DNA from: Adiantum capillus-veneris
Taxonomy: Eukaryota; Streptophyta; Polypodiopsida; Polypodiales; Pteridaceae
Assembly: GCA_014529385.2 (NCBI GenBank)
Contig: CM043963.1
Span: 6,993,001-7,057,000, forward strand
Length of the DNA: 64,000 nucleotides
Direction of reading: 5' to 3'
The notes under the pieces are model-generated. The model did not search any database and was not told the origin of the DNA. It saw only the letters and a program-made list of their open reading frames with translations. Of the stretch, positions 35,002 to 46,924 are shown piece after piece (within the stretch, counting starts at the first letter, position 1; the number at the start of each line of letters is the position of its first letter). The translations under genes and the position numbers were made by a program.

Positions 35002-35388
35002 TATACATTGTCTTGTTGTCCGGGGTATTTCATTTCTATTGAAGTGTATTGTCTGGTTTAGGGTGGTTCACCTCATTAAGTCATGTCTTGTATTTTAATC
35101 GGATCAATTGTCTTGTATTTTAATCAGATCAATTATCTTTAGTCATTTCAAATTTATCATGTTGTCCAAAATAATTCAAATTTGTCTTGTGGTTCAATTG
35201 GTTCCGTTAGTTGTGATTTTGTTTAGTTGCATCAATTGTCATTTGATTTAGTCGGCCTACAACATATTTTGTAGTGGACAAGATAGCGGATCTACTTTGT
35301 GTATTTGTGAGACTGTTGAATCGTGAGAATATATTTTTGTCAATGATATCGAATATTTGTCTATTGATCATTGCAGCTCTAAGATAAA
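35002..35388. other. 3' flank of kinase-like gene (copy A)
   Basis: AT-rich; repeats of 'tcttgtattttaatcggatcaatt' type (35088-35140). Conserved in copy B at 61799-62198. No gene seen. Confidence 0.5.
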
Positions 35389-35950
35389 ATGCCTGATGAA
35401 GAACAAGTTTGTGGTACCCAATCAGTGATGCCTGATGATCAACAACAAGCGGTTGTTAATGCTTTTTAGTGCATGAAGTCACTAGCGCATGGTATGTCGG
35501 CACAGCAAGCGACGCGCACTACTCAACGACTTTCAAAATGGTCAAATCCAAACCACATGCAATGAAAAGAGATCAATAAAGAAGTGACCAAGGACATGAT
35601 CAAAACAATATGGCCATGTGAGAACGCGAAGATAAAGAAAGGAAGGTGAAAGGTATTGGATCAAAGAGAACATTGAAAGGATCTACTTGGAAGTTTATGG
35701 CCATCCACTGCACAATGCAGATTATGCATTATATTTTCAAAAATGTTATACGTTCATTTTGTGCAACAGCGACTAGTAGACTTTTTGTCGAAGGAGACAA
35801 CTGTTGCCACCCATAATATCAGGGAGATTTGTGGCACTTTCACCCGAGATAAGCTGGCATTGATATTTGAAGGCACCAACCTATAGTTAAAAAGAGAGAA
35901 AGGTATTTACACGACACAGCTGGTAGAGAAAGATGCAAAAATAACACGGC
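35389..35950 (+). pseudogene. Unrecognised coding remnant after kinase-like gene (copy A)
   Basis: A splice-acceptor-like 'attgcag' precedes ATG 35389. The frame reads 'MPDEEQVCGTQSVMPDDQQQ' to a TAG at 35467, then stays coding-like ('MKSLAHGMSAQQATRTTQR') with TGA at about 35563. Further right, 'VQQRLVDFLSKETTVATHN' and 'IREICGTFTRDKLALIFEG' (35760-35890) also look like former coding sequence. Copy B (62199-62360) has the same first frame, one codon shorter, with the same TAG. I do not recognise the family. Only copy A shows the part beyond 35540. Confidence 0.4.
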
Positions 35951-36769
35951 TTTCTATAGCCACCCAAACACCCCAACCCTCACAGGTCCAAATGGAGAAA
36001 TGTGAGGTTCCCAACCCCGAGAAGATTGGGGCGACTTGATAGATGGCCCTCCTTTATTCTCATTTTCCGTTGACGACACCCTACTCCGTTTCCACAAAGT
36101 AGAGATACGAGGAACAGAAGAGAGAAAGTCCTCTATCCATCGTTTACGTGGTTATAAGGGTCATACGCCACAAGCCAAGTCGATAAATCTAAGATTCCAA
36201 TGAAAGCTATTTCCTAACATAAAGATGAAATCACATTGATATATTTACAATCCATAAACAACGTCTTTTTCCCCACGTTTAAGAGTCACGATCGCCATCC
36301 ATAAACCATAAATATGATATGAGACTTAGTTTAAATTAAATAGTAATCTTGTGTCAGATAGATTTGGGTCATCTCGACTCTTGGCGCAAATGAGTCTCTA
36401 ATTTCACTTCTCTTAATAAGAGGGAGTGGAGAGTTTCTCAACTAATCAAGACCGCACATCCTGCTGGCAACCTGAGCCAGCCCCCACTTTCCACCCCACA
36501 CGCACACTTTTTATCACACTGTTTTACATATACAAACAATGTTCCTTAATTAATTCCAAACACAGGTTCTTTTATACGACCCTTCAAACAATACCAAAAC
36601 AATTCAAACAAGGCCTAATGAAGACAGCCCTATATTTCAACAAAAACAACTTTTCCAATTGCTCATGAGTTTGTCGCTACCCACGGACTTCCTCTGTCTA
36701 ACCAACAGAGCCTTTGCAAAGGATTTATTCTCTAATCGCGAATTACGCAACCTTCCCATCTCGCTAACG
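35951..36769. other. No recognisable gene
   Basis: Anonymous sequence beyond the duplicated block. An open frame at 36426-36668 has no recognisable domain. Confidence 0.5.
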
Positions 36770-36920
36770 CCGAGGCATCCCGCTAACCGCGAGGCATCTT
36801 GCTAACCGCCAGGTATCCCGCTATTCGCGAGGCATCCCGCTAACCGCGAGGAACAAAAGAGAGCCGATAAGCTCAACTTAATCTCCTCTAACCGTGGAAT
36901 CATCTCGCTACACGCGAGGA
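36770..36920. repeat. Minisatellite of 'CCCGCTAACCGCGAGGCAT' units
   Basis: About five consecutive ~19-bp units at 36770-36855, then two looser ones ('ctaaccgtgg', 'cgctacacgcgagg') to 36920. Units vary at one to three positions. Confidence 0.85.
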
Positions 36921-37420
36921 ACAAAAGATATTCTTTCAACAATTCTTCTCTTTAAATGATTCTTCAAACATGGTCCACCAATTCTTCATATCAATCAGAA
37001 TCCACTTATCAAATAATAACAATCTATTAAGCAATACCAATTCAACAAACAGTGACAATTTATCAAAAAGTTCTTTCACTAATCTATGAAAACATATGCT
37101 TGTTTCTTGTGATAGAATCACATTTCTTGGACGGTTTAAGGGGTTCTCTATGCTTATCTTCCCAAGTAAAACATGAATAGCAATGCAGAATTATAAATTT
37201 GTCTTACGGGATTTGGAGAGAGTGCGGCTAACTCCTATGCTGGAGGTTGGATGGCTTTGACTTCTTCTTCAGGTTGATGCGTTGGCATGAGATACGTTCG
37301 GAGTAGACACCTTCCTTCCCACCTTCCTTGGTGGTGCAACGGCATGGGCATCCTTAGAACTTCGCGTTACACACTTCGGAGCCATAGCTTTGGAATAGAG
37401 AAAAGAAAAGCGCGTTGTTG

Positions 37421-37453
<33 letters not shown>

Positions 37454-38063
37454 TTTCACAAATTGGGAGACGGCACGTGGACGATTGGAGATGGAGATGG
37501 CTTGAAGGTGAGAGGTTAAGGGAGAGAGCCTCCCTCCAGCGCATCGTTGCAAGAGAGTTCCTCTTCTGTAGATGTGTATCTGTGTCTTCAAAGAGGGGAA
37601 AGGAGTCTTTATATAGGCTCGCAAGGCCAGCTAAGAATAGAGGGATAAATTCGCATACGTTCACGGAATCCAATGCGCGATTTCGGTTCTCCAATTTTAA
37701 GAGAAGCTTGACTTCCAAGCCAAGAACTCTAAACTTAAGTCCCTCCTCTTTCTTTCCTTAAAATACTCCTCCTTTTCTAAAATCTCTCTCTCTTTCCTAA
37801 ATTATTCTATCTTTCCAAAAGAGTCAACTCTTATCTTTAGATACAATCTTGAGGCTTAAGCTTCCTATCAACCTATAGTTTTGAAGTGAATAAGGGTCCT
37901 AATTAATAGTTCTAAACTCCAATTTCAATGCTTTTTGACTTCATAAAATGCAAACCTCAAATGTTTGCAAAGTAAATGAAATATTTTTATTGAAAAATAT
38001 TGGGTACAATACAAGAAAAGTATTTACCGCTTAAGCCAAGACGTTCAGAATCTGACACAGCGA
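36921..38063. other. No confident gene; GA run at 37421-37451
   Basis: A minus-strand frame with ATG at about 37387 reads 'MAPKCVTRSSKDAHAVAPPR', preceded by a (CT)n leader, and could be the start of a retrotransposon gag or a small basic protein; it stops after about 40 residues. Nothing else recognised. Confidence 0.35.
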
Positions 38064-38297
38064 GTGAATCCTCTGTTTGTACAAGGGACACACATCAGTC
38101 ACCTTGTCTTGCATCCAAATTTGGTCCCCTTGTCTACTTTGGATGCATCTTCATCTTCCCAATGTCCAGTTTGCTACAAGAATTTTGATGGATGGAGTGG
38201 ATACTATACATTGACATGTGTTCATTATTATCACTTCGTCTGTCTCATTTGTTTGATGCAAAATAGCAGCCAATGCGCAATTTGTTCACATCAATGA
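38064..38297 (+). CDS. Small RING-H2 finger protein fragment
   Basis: 77-residue frame. Its C-terminal half is a RING-H2 pattern: 'CPVCYKNFDGW', then 'TLTCVHYYHFVC' and 'CAIC', giving C-x2-C-x14-C-x-H-x2-H-x2-C-x10-C-x2-C. RING-H2 domains usually recruit E2 enzymes for ubiquitin transfer (family knowledge). The stop at 38295 falls within the inverted-repeat cluster that follows. No N-terminal membrane segment or other domain is visible, and coding-like sequence may extend upstream in another frame ('RRSESDTASESSVCTRDT'). It could be an exon of a longer gene or a captured fragment; expression unknown. Confidence 0.5.
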   Translation: MNPLFVQGTHISHLVLHPNLVPLSTLDASSSSQCPVCYKNFDGWSGYYTLTCVHYYHFVCLICLMQNSSQCAICSHQ

Positions 38298-38376
38298 AAT
38301 CCTTGTTTACATAAGATGGCTTGCATAGAAAGTAAACAAGGATTTCATTGTTCTACCTTTCTATGCAAGCCATCTT
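38292..38376. repeat. Two interleaved perfect inverted repeats
   Basis: Arm a 'caatgaaatccttgtttac' at 38292-38310 has its exact complement at 38332-38350 (19 bp). Arm b 'aagatggcttgcatagaaag' at 38313-38332 has its exact complement at 38357-38376 (20 bp). The order is a-b-a'-b', so the two stems cannot nest. The cluster overlaps the stop codon of the RING-H2 frame. Confidence 0.95.
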
Positions 38377-38465
38377 CGTGTATAAGCTTTTGACGTCTAC
38401 ATATCATTGTACAAAGTAATGGTGATATAAGAGCACACATGAAAAAAAAAGGCAATAAATAGAAA

Positions 38466-38526
<61 letters not shown>
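38466..38526 (+). repeat. (TC)n(TATC)n microsatellite
   Basis: About 20 TC units followed by four TATC units. Confidence 0.95.
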
Positions 38527-38527
<1 letters not shown>

Positions 38528-39189
38528 GTATCATTCTTTCAACCATTAACAACATATGGTGCTCTGTAAGCCAACTCCTAAGCCTTACAGCCATGGCAGT
38601 TACCATGGCATAGACATTGGAAAACCAGAGGCGTTCAAAGGCACCATTCGCTAATGTTGGCACCTCACATTGTAGGAGTTTTCCCAATGTTTTACAAGAA
38701 AGGTGCTTTGAACTCATATCTTGTATAAAGAGAGATGTCAATCAAGTTTTTTGAATTTAAAAATCCTTGAGGAGTTACGCTTCAACCAAAATACGTCGAT
38801 GGACATGAACAAGGTATATAATCTGAGTTGAACATACTCATATAAGGTAATTTCTTTTGCTCACAATGTTGAAAAGAAGATTTAAGCTCTAACAAAATAG
38901 TTGCAAGCCTTTATGACTCCATATATTTTTGTTGATCCTCACATAGCCATATGAATTGCTAATTGCACTCACTTATCTTTGATTTTGTATATCATCCAAT
39001 CATGATCTACCTTTTTTAATGTAAGTTCATATCCTCAATCTCAGCACGATAATGCACGATCACGTCCACAACACACTCATCTTAGTGATTTCAGTGTAGG
39101 CATCATGGACATGTCATCCCCAAATTTCTTAATACTTTGGTAAACTATCTACAGGATAGTTGGATGTGGATGAACATCAAGATTGAAGT
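38527..39189. other. No recognisable gene
   Basis: Anonymous sequence to the left of the copia 3' LTR. Confidence 0.5.
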
Positions 39190-39414
39190 TGTTGGAATTA
39201 GGGTTGCAAGGATGCACACACAGCTTGGAGAAGATGAAAAATCTCAAGGCACACAACAAAGAGTGTAATGCTTAGTGCACAAATAGAAAGATAAGTGAGC
39301 CCTAGAGTGATAGATGTATATAATGTGCAAGGTGAAAAACCTCCTAGTGAGGGAAAAAGTTCCCCGGTGGTCCTAAGTGTGCTCACACATATCACTAGCA
39401 CATATGTGATAATA
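39190..39414 (-). mobile_element. Copia 3' LTR (~225 bp), same family as 10207-10433
   Basis: Plus strand begins 'tgttggaattagggttgcaa' like the LTR at 10207 and shares 'ctcaaggcacacaac', 'ccctagagtgat' and 'aaaaacctcct'. The minus-strand polypurine tract 'ctagtgggcg' lies just outside, at about 39417-39426. Confidence 0.8.
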
Positions 39415-40445
39415 AACGCCCACTAGGAGTGACGCAGTGAAACGAGAGCTGGGACATAGAGTATAGGCAAGCACCATGCCCTAAGTACATGATCAATCCA
39501 CAAAGGGAAGCAAGCTCAAATCTTTGAACTTCTCATGAGCAATTCTTTTGTGAGAAAATCTACAAGGTTTTCATGTATCGGCACATAAGCGAAGCAGATA
39601 TCTCTTGGTGAGAGTATCTCCCTCACATAGTGTTAATTCACCTCAATGTACTTTGTGCGATCATGAAAAATTAGGCTCCTTGCAATATGCCAATGCACTC
39701 TTATTATCAGTGTATATGATCTTGGAAATGTCCTATCCAACACCCAAAATAATCCATAAGGCATCCGAGTCATACACATTTAACCGTAGCTATGAATATT
39801 ACCATGTACTCAGTCTCACAACTAGAATTGGTCACAATAGGTTGCTTATTTCTCAACCATGATATGCATAAATTTGGCCTCATATTTCATACATAATAGA
39901 CATCCAATAGCAATGATGAAGAATGACATCAACAAGAATGACATTATGACGACTTAACTTTCATAGTATTTCCATTGGAGCAATAGGTTTGAAGTCCTCA
40001 AGTCCAAACTTACATAGTAATGTCTCTATGTATCTTGCTTGGCACAAAGCAATACCTCCATCACACTACTTAAAATGTATGCCCAATTAATGATGTAAAA
40101 GCGCCAAGTATTTCATCTTGAAAGTAGCATTTAATTCAGCCTTGAATTCAGCAATGTGTGTCTCATTCGGACTAGTAATAAGCAAACCATCTACATACAA
40201 AATGACAATAAGATGTATCACCCGCACATTTTATGTATATAAAGTGCTTTCACTTGTGGATTGTTATGAAAGCCTTGTTTAACCAAATGACTGTCATCTT
40301 TCTCATACCAAGCACGAGGAGACAACTTTAACCCATATAAAGCTTTCTTGCATTTGCACACTTTCTTTTCTTGACAAAACTGTGAGTGTCTGTTACATAT
40401 ACTTCCTCAAATATATCACCATTCAAGAAATTAGTAACATTATTG
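39415..40445 (-). pseudogene. Ty1/copia RT-RNase H remnant
   Basis: Minus-strand pol read leftwards from 40445: 'NFLNGDIFEEVYVT', the 'LYGLKLSPRAWYEKDDSHLV' region near 40300, an RT core with many breaks, and RNase H near 39800 (equivalent to 'TNSSCETEYM'). It ends at the LTR at 39414. Wording closely parallels the plus-strand remnant at 640-1573, so both belong to one family, and the LTR ties it to the gag at 8.3-9.9 kb. Truncated at 40445 inside the RT. Confidence 0.8.
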
Positions 40446-40942
40446 GATTGATTTACTCGATTAGTGAGCTAATCATGACAACACAAAAGGTTAACTCTAT
40501 GAGGTAAGCTTCTCGACCAATGGAGGAGTTAAGCCACAAGATTGGCAATCTCCACTTCCATTTCTCCTCACCTAAATCAACTCAATTACACACACTGTCG
40601 ATTCCAATTATGCACACATAACTAATCCCATCATGCTACACATTAATCACAAATTCACACACATAGAACTATCAAGAATCCATGCTCCAATCAAACATCC
40701 ATGGACACACAAAGAATAGTGGGTAATCACACAAGACTAGAGAGAAATTAACCACTAATTAGTTAAGATCTAGTTAATCAAGGCATCAACGACAATCAAT
40801 ACAGAGTTAGAGGTGCAGTGAAAGAGAATTAAGAGCATTGATTAGTATTAATCAAGTCATGTGAGCAAGGAGAAGCTAAAGGACTCCATAGCCATACACC
40901 ACATGATCTCTCACTAGAGGTGCTCGCAACAACAAATGAGGC
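40446..40942. other. No recognisable gene
   Basis: Sequence containing several 'cacacaca' and 'taatcaa' phrases; could be part of a truncated LTR. No domain seen. Confidence 0.4.
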
Positions 40943-41083
40943 TAAGAACCCTGATTTCATTTACAAATTGCCTTATATACCTAGGGAAGATCTACAACCC
41001 TAAGAAGCCTGATTTCATTTACACACTGCCTTAGATACCTAAGAACCCTAATTTCATTCACATTGCCTTATATACCTAGGGGT
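40943..41083. repeat. Three tandem ~45-57 bp repeats
   Basis: 'aagaaccctgatttcattta' followed by 'ccttatatacctaggg' occurs at about 40943, 41000 and 41041 with small differences. Confidence 0.85.
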
Positions 41084-44000
41084 AAAATGTGCATTGTCGG
41101 AGGGTCCAAGGTTTTTAGAGCTCCACTTATACTGTATCTTCAATCTAAGCACATTAATTAGAATATTTTTTACAACTTGGAACATTCATTGAGCCCGTAA
41201 CACATCAAAATTATGATAATGGCTTGAAATAAATTGAGAATTTACAATACATGTCCATATTGGTAAAATGTGTAATCCAATTTTTACTACTTCATTGTAT
41301 CCATCCTTGATGTGTAGTTGCTAGCCTTGGGCCTTTAGCACATTTGATTAATTGATGTTAGCTTAATTAACATTCCCTCCTTTCAATTTTAGAGGCCATC
41401 CTCGGGCATTGTTGAGAAGTGTTTGTGGAGGGTGGAAGGTTATTTATAGTTTTCCTTGGGCTACACTTTCTTCATTGGTTGATGAATCTATTGGTGAGGT
41501 TTGTTGCGTTGTAGCATCTTAAATGTCCAAACTTGTGGATATCTCCAGTGTGAGTTGATGATGTTGCATTGTCCATTGTAGCAGCATAATGATGAGGTTG
41601 CTCATTATTTATTAAGAGTATGTAGAAGAGACATAGAAAGATGAGGATCTAAATTAAGTTCTAATACTTGGATGACCGAAGAGAAAAAACCCATAGGGAA
41701 AAAGGTAACTTTGGGATACATGTATTATTAAAGTACTTATTAGCATGAAATATTACCAAGGTGCTGAAGGGATTCTTTGTTAATGTATATAGAAATAAGA
41801 TGGTAGCAAATAATAGAGTAGCAATATGGGAAGGATTTTTGTCTATTGTTATCCACTCAAGATGCATAGGTGGAAGCAAAAAGGGTGTTTAATCCTTATG
41901 TCCAATGATACAACATCCATGCACAAAAATGCTAAAAACATTATGTTATGCTAATTAGAATTTTAAGAGTTTCTTCAAATGGTGTAGCTATAAAAGAGTA
42001 TGACATGGCTTTACAAGTTAGCACCCCTTTTGGAAGGGTTTTCATTATTGAGAATATGTATCTTGTTGTGCATTGTGTGTCAGTGTAGGATGCTATGCCA
42101 CTCCACCTTTATTAAGCTAATAGACTTTGACTCTTATGCTCATCTCTTTCACATGAGTGACTCAACTTACATAAGCTCAAGTCTTCCAGCTTGAGCATAA
42201 GCATAATAACTACGACCCTTAGCATAGATTTTATTAAGACTTGAAGCTTTGGGACTAACACTTTGCTCATTTCATAGCTCAACAACCCAACTTTGGCTAT
42301 GCCAAAGCGTATTTTTTGCACCCTAGCAACTTGAATTTTTACATTCTTGTGCTTACAACAAACTTTGATTCTAGTACAAGTAAGCTTGAATCCTCATGAA
42401 TGGATTATTGAAGCACCAAGTTGTACCTATTTGATCACCTTTGACTTTGTGGCTAGGACGGTTGAGTTGTCCTTCTTCGATTGTGAAGACTCCCTTATTC
42501 ATTTGATTCTCTAGTTGGGCCTCTTGAAAGGAGCCTTTGATGTTGTTGTACACCTCTGTTGACTGTCTTTTGACCAAGATTACTGAAAGATTTAAGAATC
42601 CAAATCCTCCTATTAACTTTGTAGCTTCTTTGGTGACTTTGTTTGGCATGAGGTCTTGTTGAGCTTTTGAGATCTTCATGCAGCTTGTTTGTAAGTGCCA
42701 TTGGCTGTTGGTCGACTGGTAGCCAAATTCTTGTATATCCTATGTAAAATCCTTGTGCAAGAAGAAAATTCTCTAGAATCCACCTTTGAGTTGTATCTTC
42801 TTGAGAGGTGTGGAAGACTTAGTAGTCCTCGGTGTTATTGTTTTGTATTGTACCTTCTTAGGTATCTTAGAATGTTGTCGAGGTTGATACCTATTTGGTA
42901 TTCTTCTCTCAGGAATCTCAATTGCACTTCAAATGTTGTGATCTTTGGTTTTGGTACCCATACATGTCTATTACCTTTGTAGAACTTGTGTTCTTCCAGA
43001 TTGTATTGTAAATCTATCCATCATATGTGTTTGTCTTTCTATGTTGATCTTTTGTCTTCAATCCACACAAGATCACTGACTTTTACTAGACTGCTCGAAA
43101 TAAACACTTTCTTGACTTTCTCATGCTTCAACGAGTACTTGTGCTAATATACCTTTACTTTTTTGGGGTTTTCCATTGAGTTTCTATTTGGGTAAGTGAA
43201 TGATTGACATTTTTGAAAGCTTGAATCACTTGAGGGAATTGATCCATCACAGTTCTTTGATGTAGAAGCACATGTTGTGACATCTATTATGCTAGTAGGT
43301 GGAGGGTCCACTTTAGCTTTACCTTTGTCTATAGAATATGTCACTGATTCTTGTGGTATTTGCAACTTTGAGTCCATCATTAGTGGTATCTGTAATAGTT
43401 TCTTACTACCACTTTGTAAAGGAGAGCAAAAGCATTGTACCTTCTTTGTAGTTCTTGTGTTGGTCTAACCTCTATAAGCATTTCTTTTGAAAGCATCACT
43501 TTGAACTTTACCTGCTCTTCATACTTTTCGGTGTTAATACTAGCAACCAAGTAATTTTGCCACAGGGCATGCCAAAGAATCCACCTTTTCCCATGATAGA
43601 TGTATTCTTGTGTGAATACGCAAGGATAATTATTTTTTAATTCCCATCAGATCTTCCATTGGTGAGAATTATGATCTAAGTGTGTTTGATGCATATTGCT
43701 AGATAAGTAGATGTGGACTACAAGGACTCATCCATTTCGGGTGGCTTCTACTTTTGCAATAAAGAGAAACGTTTATTTAACTATTAGTCCATTAAGAATC
43801 TCTCTTTAACCATTAAAAGGTGTATTTTCAATAGGATAGAGGTGCTAATATAGATACATTTGAAATGTAGAAGCCAATAGAAGGAAATTCAAATTTTTGT
43901 GGAGCTGAAAAGAAAGCGCTTGTCAAGCTTTGAATGTATCCGATGATAATCCCATCATGAATCCTCATCATTTTGAAAAGAATGTGAAGCTAATTAAAGG

Positions 44001-45704
44001 TTTCTCTTGTTTTGGACTTTGTCTACTCATTGGCACCTTCACCCTAAAGTAGAGCTATTTTTTCCTAAGTAGGATGTACCTCTTACTTTTGAGCTCACTT
44101 TTTAGGTTTAGTAAATACAAGGAACTACATACACCCAAGGGAGGAGCTCACTTTTGCATGGAAACGGATTGGACCCACTCTATGCACTTCACCTTGTACA
44201 TGTTGCTTTTTTGTGCACATCATCTCTATGGATGAGCATAAAGTGTCTACATAGCACTGCACATAATATAGAAGGAAGAGCAAAACGAATTGAAGGCTAA
44301 AGAGATTGGCAGGGACGGTGTATTGCTTGGATCAAAAGATAGAATGGTTCTTTACGTTAAAGATTACAAATAAGTATTGAGCTGAAAGAAAGAGTGTACT
44401 AGAGACTTACACTAGTCTCCTTATCATATGGACAATCCCTCAATGCAATGTTTTTTAAAACTAAGTTACAATGTCCTATTTTTCTTTTGATCTACTACAC
44501 ACAAAGGGACAAGTTTTGTTCCCTTTAGAATGTCCTTTATGCATTTTTCTAGGTTTTATACATTTTTGTTTGAATCTTAAGACACCATCAAAGCGATAAG
44601 TCCTTCATGCATATTGAGAAAGCTCTATGCATGCATTTTCACTTAAAATTGAAACACCACCAAGGGGTAAGGCATAGTTGTGGGTAAGATCCGACTTTAG
44701 CAGCCCATTTATGCACAACCTCCTTAATATTCATCTCAGGTTTTGGTTTGGGTTTAGGCTTGTGCTTGCTCCTAATAACTTGTAAGTTGATTATAGCTTT
44801 TGTCTCAATTATAAAAAGAGAAATCCATTGGATGTCTAGCATCTCTATGAAAGTCCACAAAGCACAAGAACAGCTCCCTTCCGCATGCGAAAAGTATTTT
44901 TGTGTGAGGATGATATAACAAAACAAGGCCAAAACTAGATAATGTTGCGAAAAAGGGGGTTGCATGGGAGAAGAACAAAGTAGTTGTAGAAGAAGAAAGC
45001 ATCTCCATTGGATACTATGGTAGTGTGTCACCACGCGCACAGCTCTCGCAAGCACTAATAATCATAATAAGAATTGTTAAGCCAATGATGGGTCCTTACT
45101 CATGTTTTTTTTTTAATGTGACTGTATATCTTGACCAATGTGAGCATCATCCCTTGCAAACATCCCTCATTTGGATAATTTATAGGTGATTACAAAAGCA
45201 TAAGTGATTCATCCGTATCAACAATGGTGAAGCATTTTGTTGTATGGACGGAAAGTACACCACCTCGCTTATAATTAAGGAGACGAGAGCTATGCAAATC
45301 AATCTCCATTAAGTAAACTAGCTTAAGAGCAACTACCACAATATGAAAGGGCATAAGGTCTTAGATGTACGCATGAACAACAAGGGTGCAAGATCCATCG
45401 TGTTCCTTGTCTTATGTTTAGTTTTCTAGGGTCCTTGTTCACTTTTCGTCGTCCTCTAGCCCCAAGTTTACTATATGCAGCCCTTTGTTTGCCTTCATGA
45501 TGGGTCCAAGTTGTGGTGATGCATTGTCATGAGCTTATTCTCGAGTGGTTGCCTTGTGTTGAATTCAGGCACAGTGTGAAAGGCTTCAACAAATTCTCAC
45601 AAATGAAGATGGGGACCTGCATTTCCATGAGTAATACTAATCAAGTGCACTTTTGACAAATCAAACTCCTATAACTCCAATTTTGGCATTGGATGTGATC
45701 TACA
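41084..45704. other. Anonymous DNA, weak minus-strand retroelement trace
   Basis: No confident gene. On the minus strand, 42371-43380 carries open pieces including 'HVWVPKPKITTFEVQLRF', which resembles the W-x-P-K repeats of the gypsy 3' region at 48.8-49.5 kb, so this may be an old relative. A 138-residue minus frame at 44639-45055 has a 'KPKPKPKPEM' run and no recognisable domain. Confidence 0.4.
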
Positions 45705-46285
45705 CATACAATAACCTTTGTTGTGAGTGAGATCTACCTCTTAGAGTTTGTTGAGGCCTTTGGTATTCATGACTTTGTGCGAGTTCAGGAGGCATGTGTA
45801 AAAAGGGATGTTGCAAAGAACGGTGGTACTTGCTTGTGGGCTTTGTGCCACCATATTGGTTGTCAAAGCAAAGCCTTTTGATTGCTATCTCCACCTGTAT
45901 CCAGAGCAAAAAATCAAAGAGTTTCTCTCTCAAAGTGAAAGTGCTTCTGAATTTGTTTCAACAGTTGCATTTATTGTTGTCAAAATAGAGAATGAATTTA
46001 GAAGCGATGCCACTCGTAGTTTTCGTTGACTGTGGTGGCGGATGGACTGTCAACAAGAAATCGAGCTAGTGTTAGTCTTGACCAAGATTTTGTGCAACAT
46101 TTTTGTATCATTCCTCATGTTTGTATGTTGATGGCATCTTCTCTTTGTCCCAACGAGGCGGCTTTGGCTATCAGCCTATGGTAAATGAAGTGAAAGAAAA
46201 CGGATACTACTCTTGCGTTGATCATAACATTAACGTCTTCAAGCACTTGTCGAACACTCTTAGTGTTGTCAATGCTACTATCTTG
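45705..46285 (+). pseudogene. RPA-like fragment (copy B, left of gypsy insertion)
   Basis: Copy B homology starts at about 45705 ('catacaataacctttgttgt'). It retains a segment missing from copy A: 'EFVEAFGIHDFVRVQEACVK' and 'PFDCYLHLYPEQKIKEFLSQ' (about 45750-45935). Then come 'SASEFVSTVAFIVVKIENEF' and, in another frame, 'GGFGYQPMVNEVKENGYYSC'. It stops at the target site of the gypsy element and resumes at 55749. Confidence 0.5.
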
Positions 46286-46290
46286 TGCCC
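46286..46290. other. Left target-site duplication of gypsy element
   Basis: 'tgccc', repeated at 55744-55748; single in copy A ('cttgtgcccgctccc', near 28487). Confidence 0.93.
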
Positions 46291-46516
46291 TGTCAAGGCT
46301 AGAGACTTGCTACGTGCCGTGTGCGAGCCACAAAGGCTCCTAGCACACAGTCATACAACAGACAAGCTCACAAGGAAGAACGGTATGTCACTCACCTTCC
46401 TGCGTAGTTGCGAATGAAGGATTCCCGCGCCGCGAAGAAGAGGGAGACGCCGCTATGCCGCGCTCAACCGCCTCGCCGTCGTCGTACCGCCGCAACGCTC
46501 GATCGCACACACACTC

Positions 46517-46590
<74 letters not shown>

Positions 46591-46910
46591 ACTCTCACAC
46601 GCACACACACAAGGAGATGGTGAAGGAGAAGGTGGAGATGGAGCAAGAGCAGCTTCTATTGCACAATGAGAGAATGACTCAATTTTAGGTTTAATTGTCT
46701 TTTATGTGAGCTCACCCCATTCACACTTGGGTGCCCATGCTTAGCCAACTAACCCTAGCATGTTCGTGTTAGAGTGCGCCTCTCATCGGCGATCACTCTA
46801 CCTTTCCCTATTGGACCGACAAGCCCGATGCCTGACTCTACTTAAATAAATAATACGGTTACGGTGTCCGTCGTAGGCGATAGGGTGTCCGTGATCCACG
46901 AGGGTTAACA
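46291..46910 (-). mobile_element. Gypsy 3' LTR (620 bp)
   Basis: Minus strand 'tgttaaccctcgtggatc' to 'agtctctagccttgaca'. Nearly identical to 55131-55743 apart from the CT/CA microsatellite length (46510-46600) and scattered bases. Frames over the microsatellite are not genes. Confidence 0.95.
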
Positions 46911-46924
46911 TTGCCCCCCTTCCT
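46911..46924 (-). other. Polypurine tract of gypsy element
   Basis: Minus strand 'aggaaggggggcaa' directly upstream of the 3' LTR start. Confidence 0.85.

Noticed and set aside
36770-36920. Possible CRISPR array
   Set aside because: Units are directly abutting without unique spacers, and the context is a plant nuclear genome; it is a minisatellite.
42695-42982. 95-residue plus-strand ORF as a host protein
   Set aside because: The opposite strand shows a more coding-like retroelement trace with a WVPK motif, so this is more likely an antisense shadow.
44639-45055. 138-residue minus-strand ORF as a gene
   Set aside because: No domain, low-complexity KPKP run, and the N-terminal half is not protein-like in composition; no second copy to test it.
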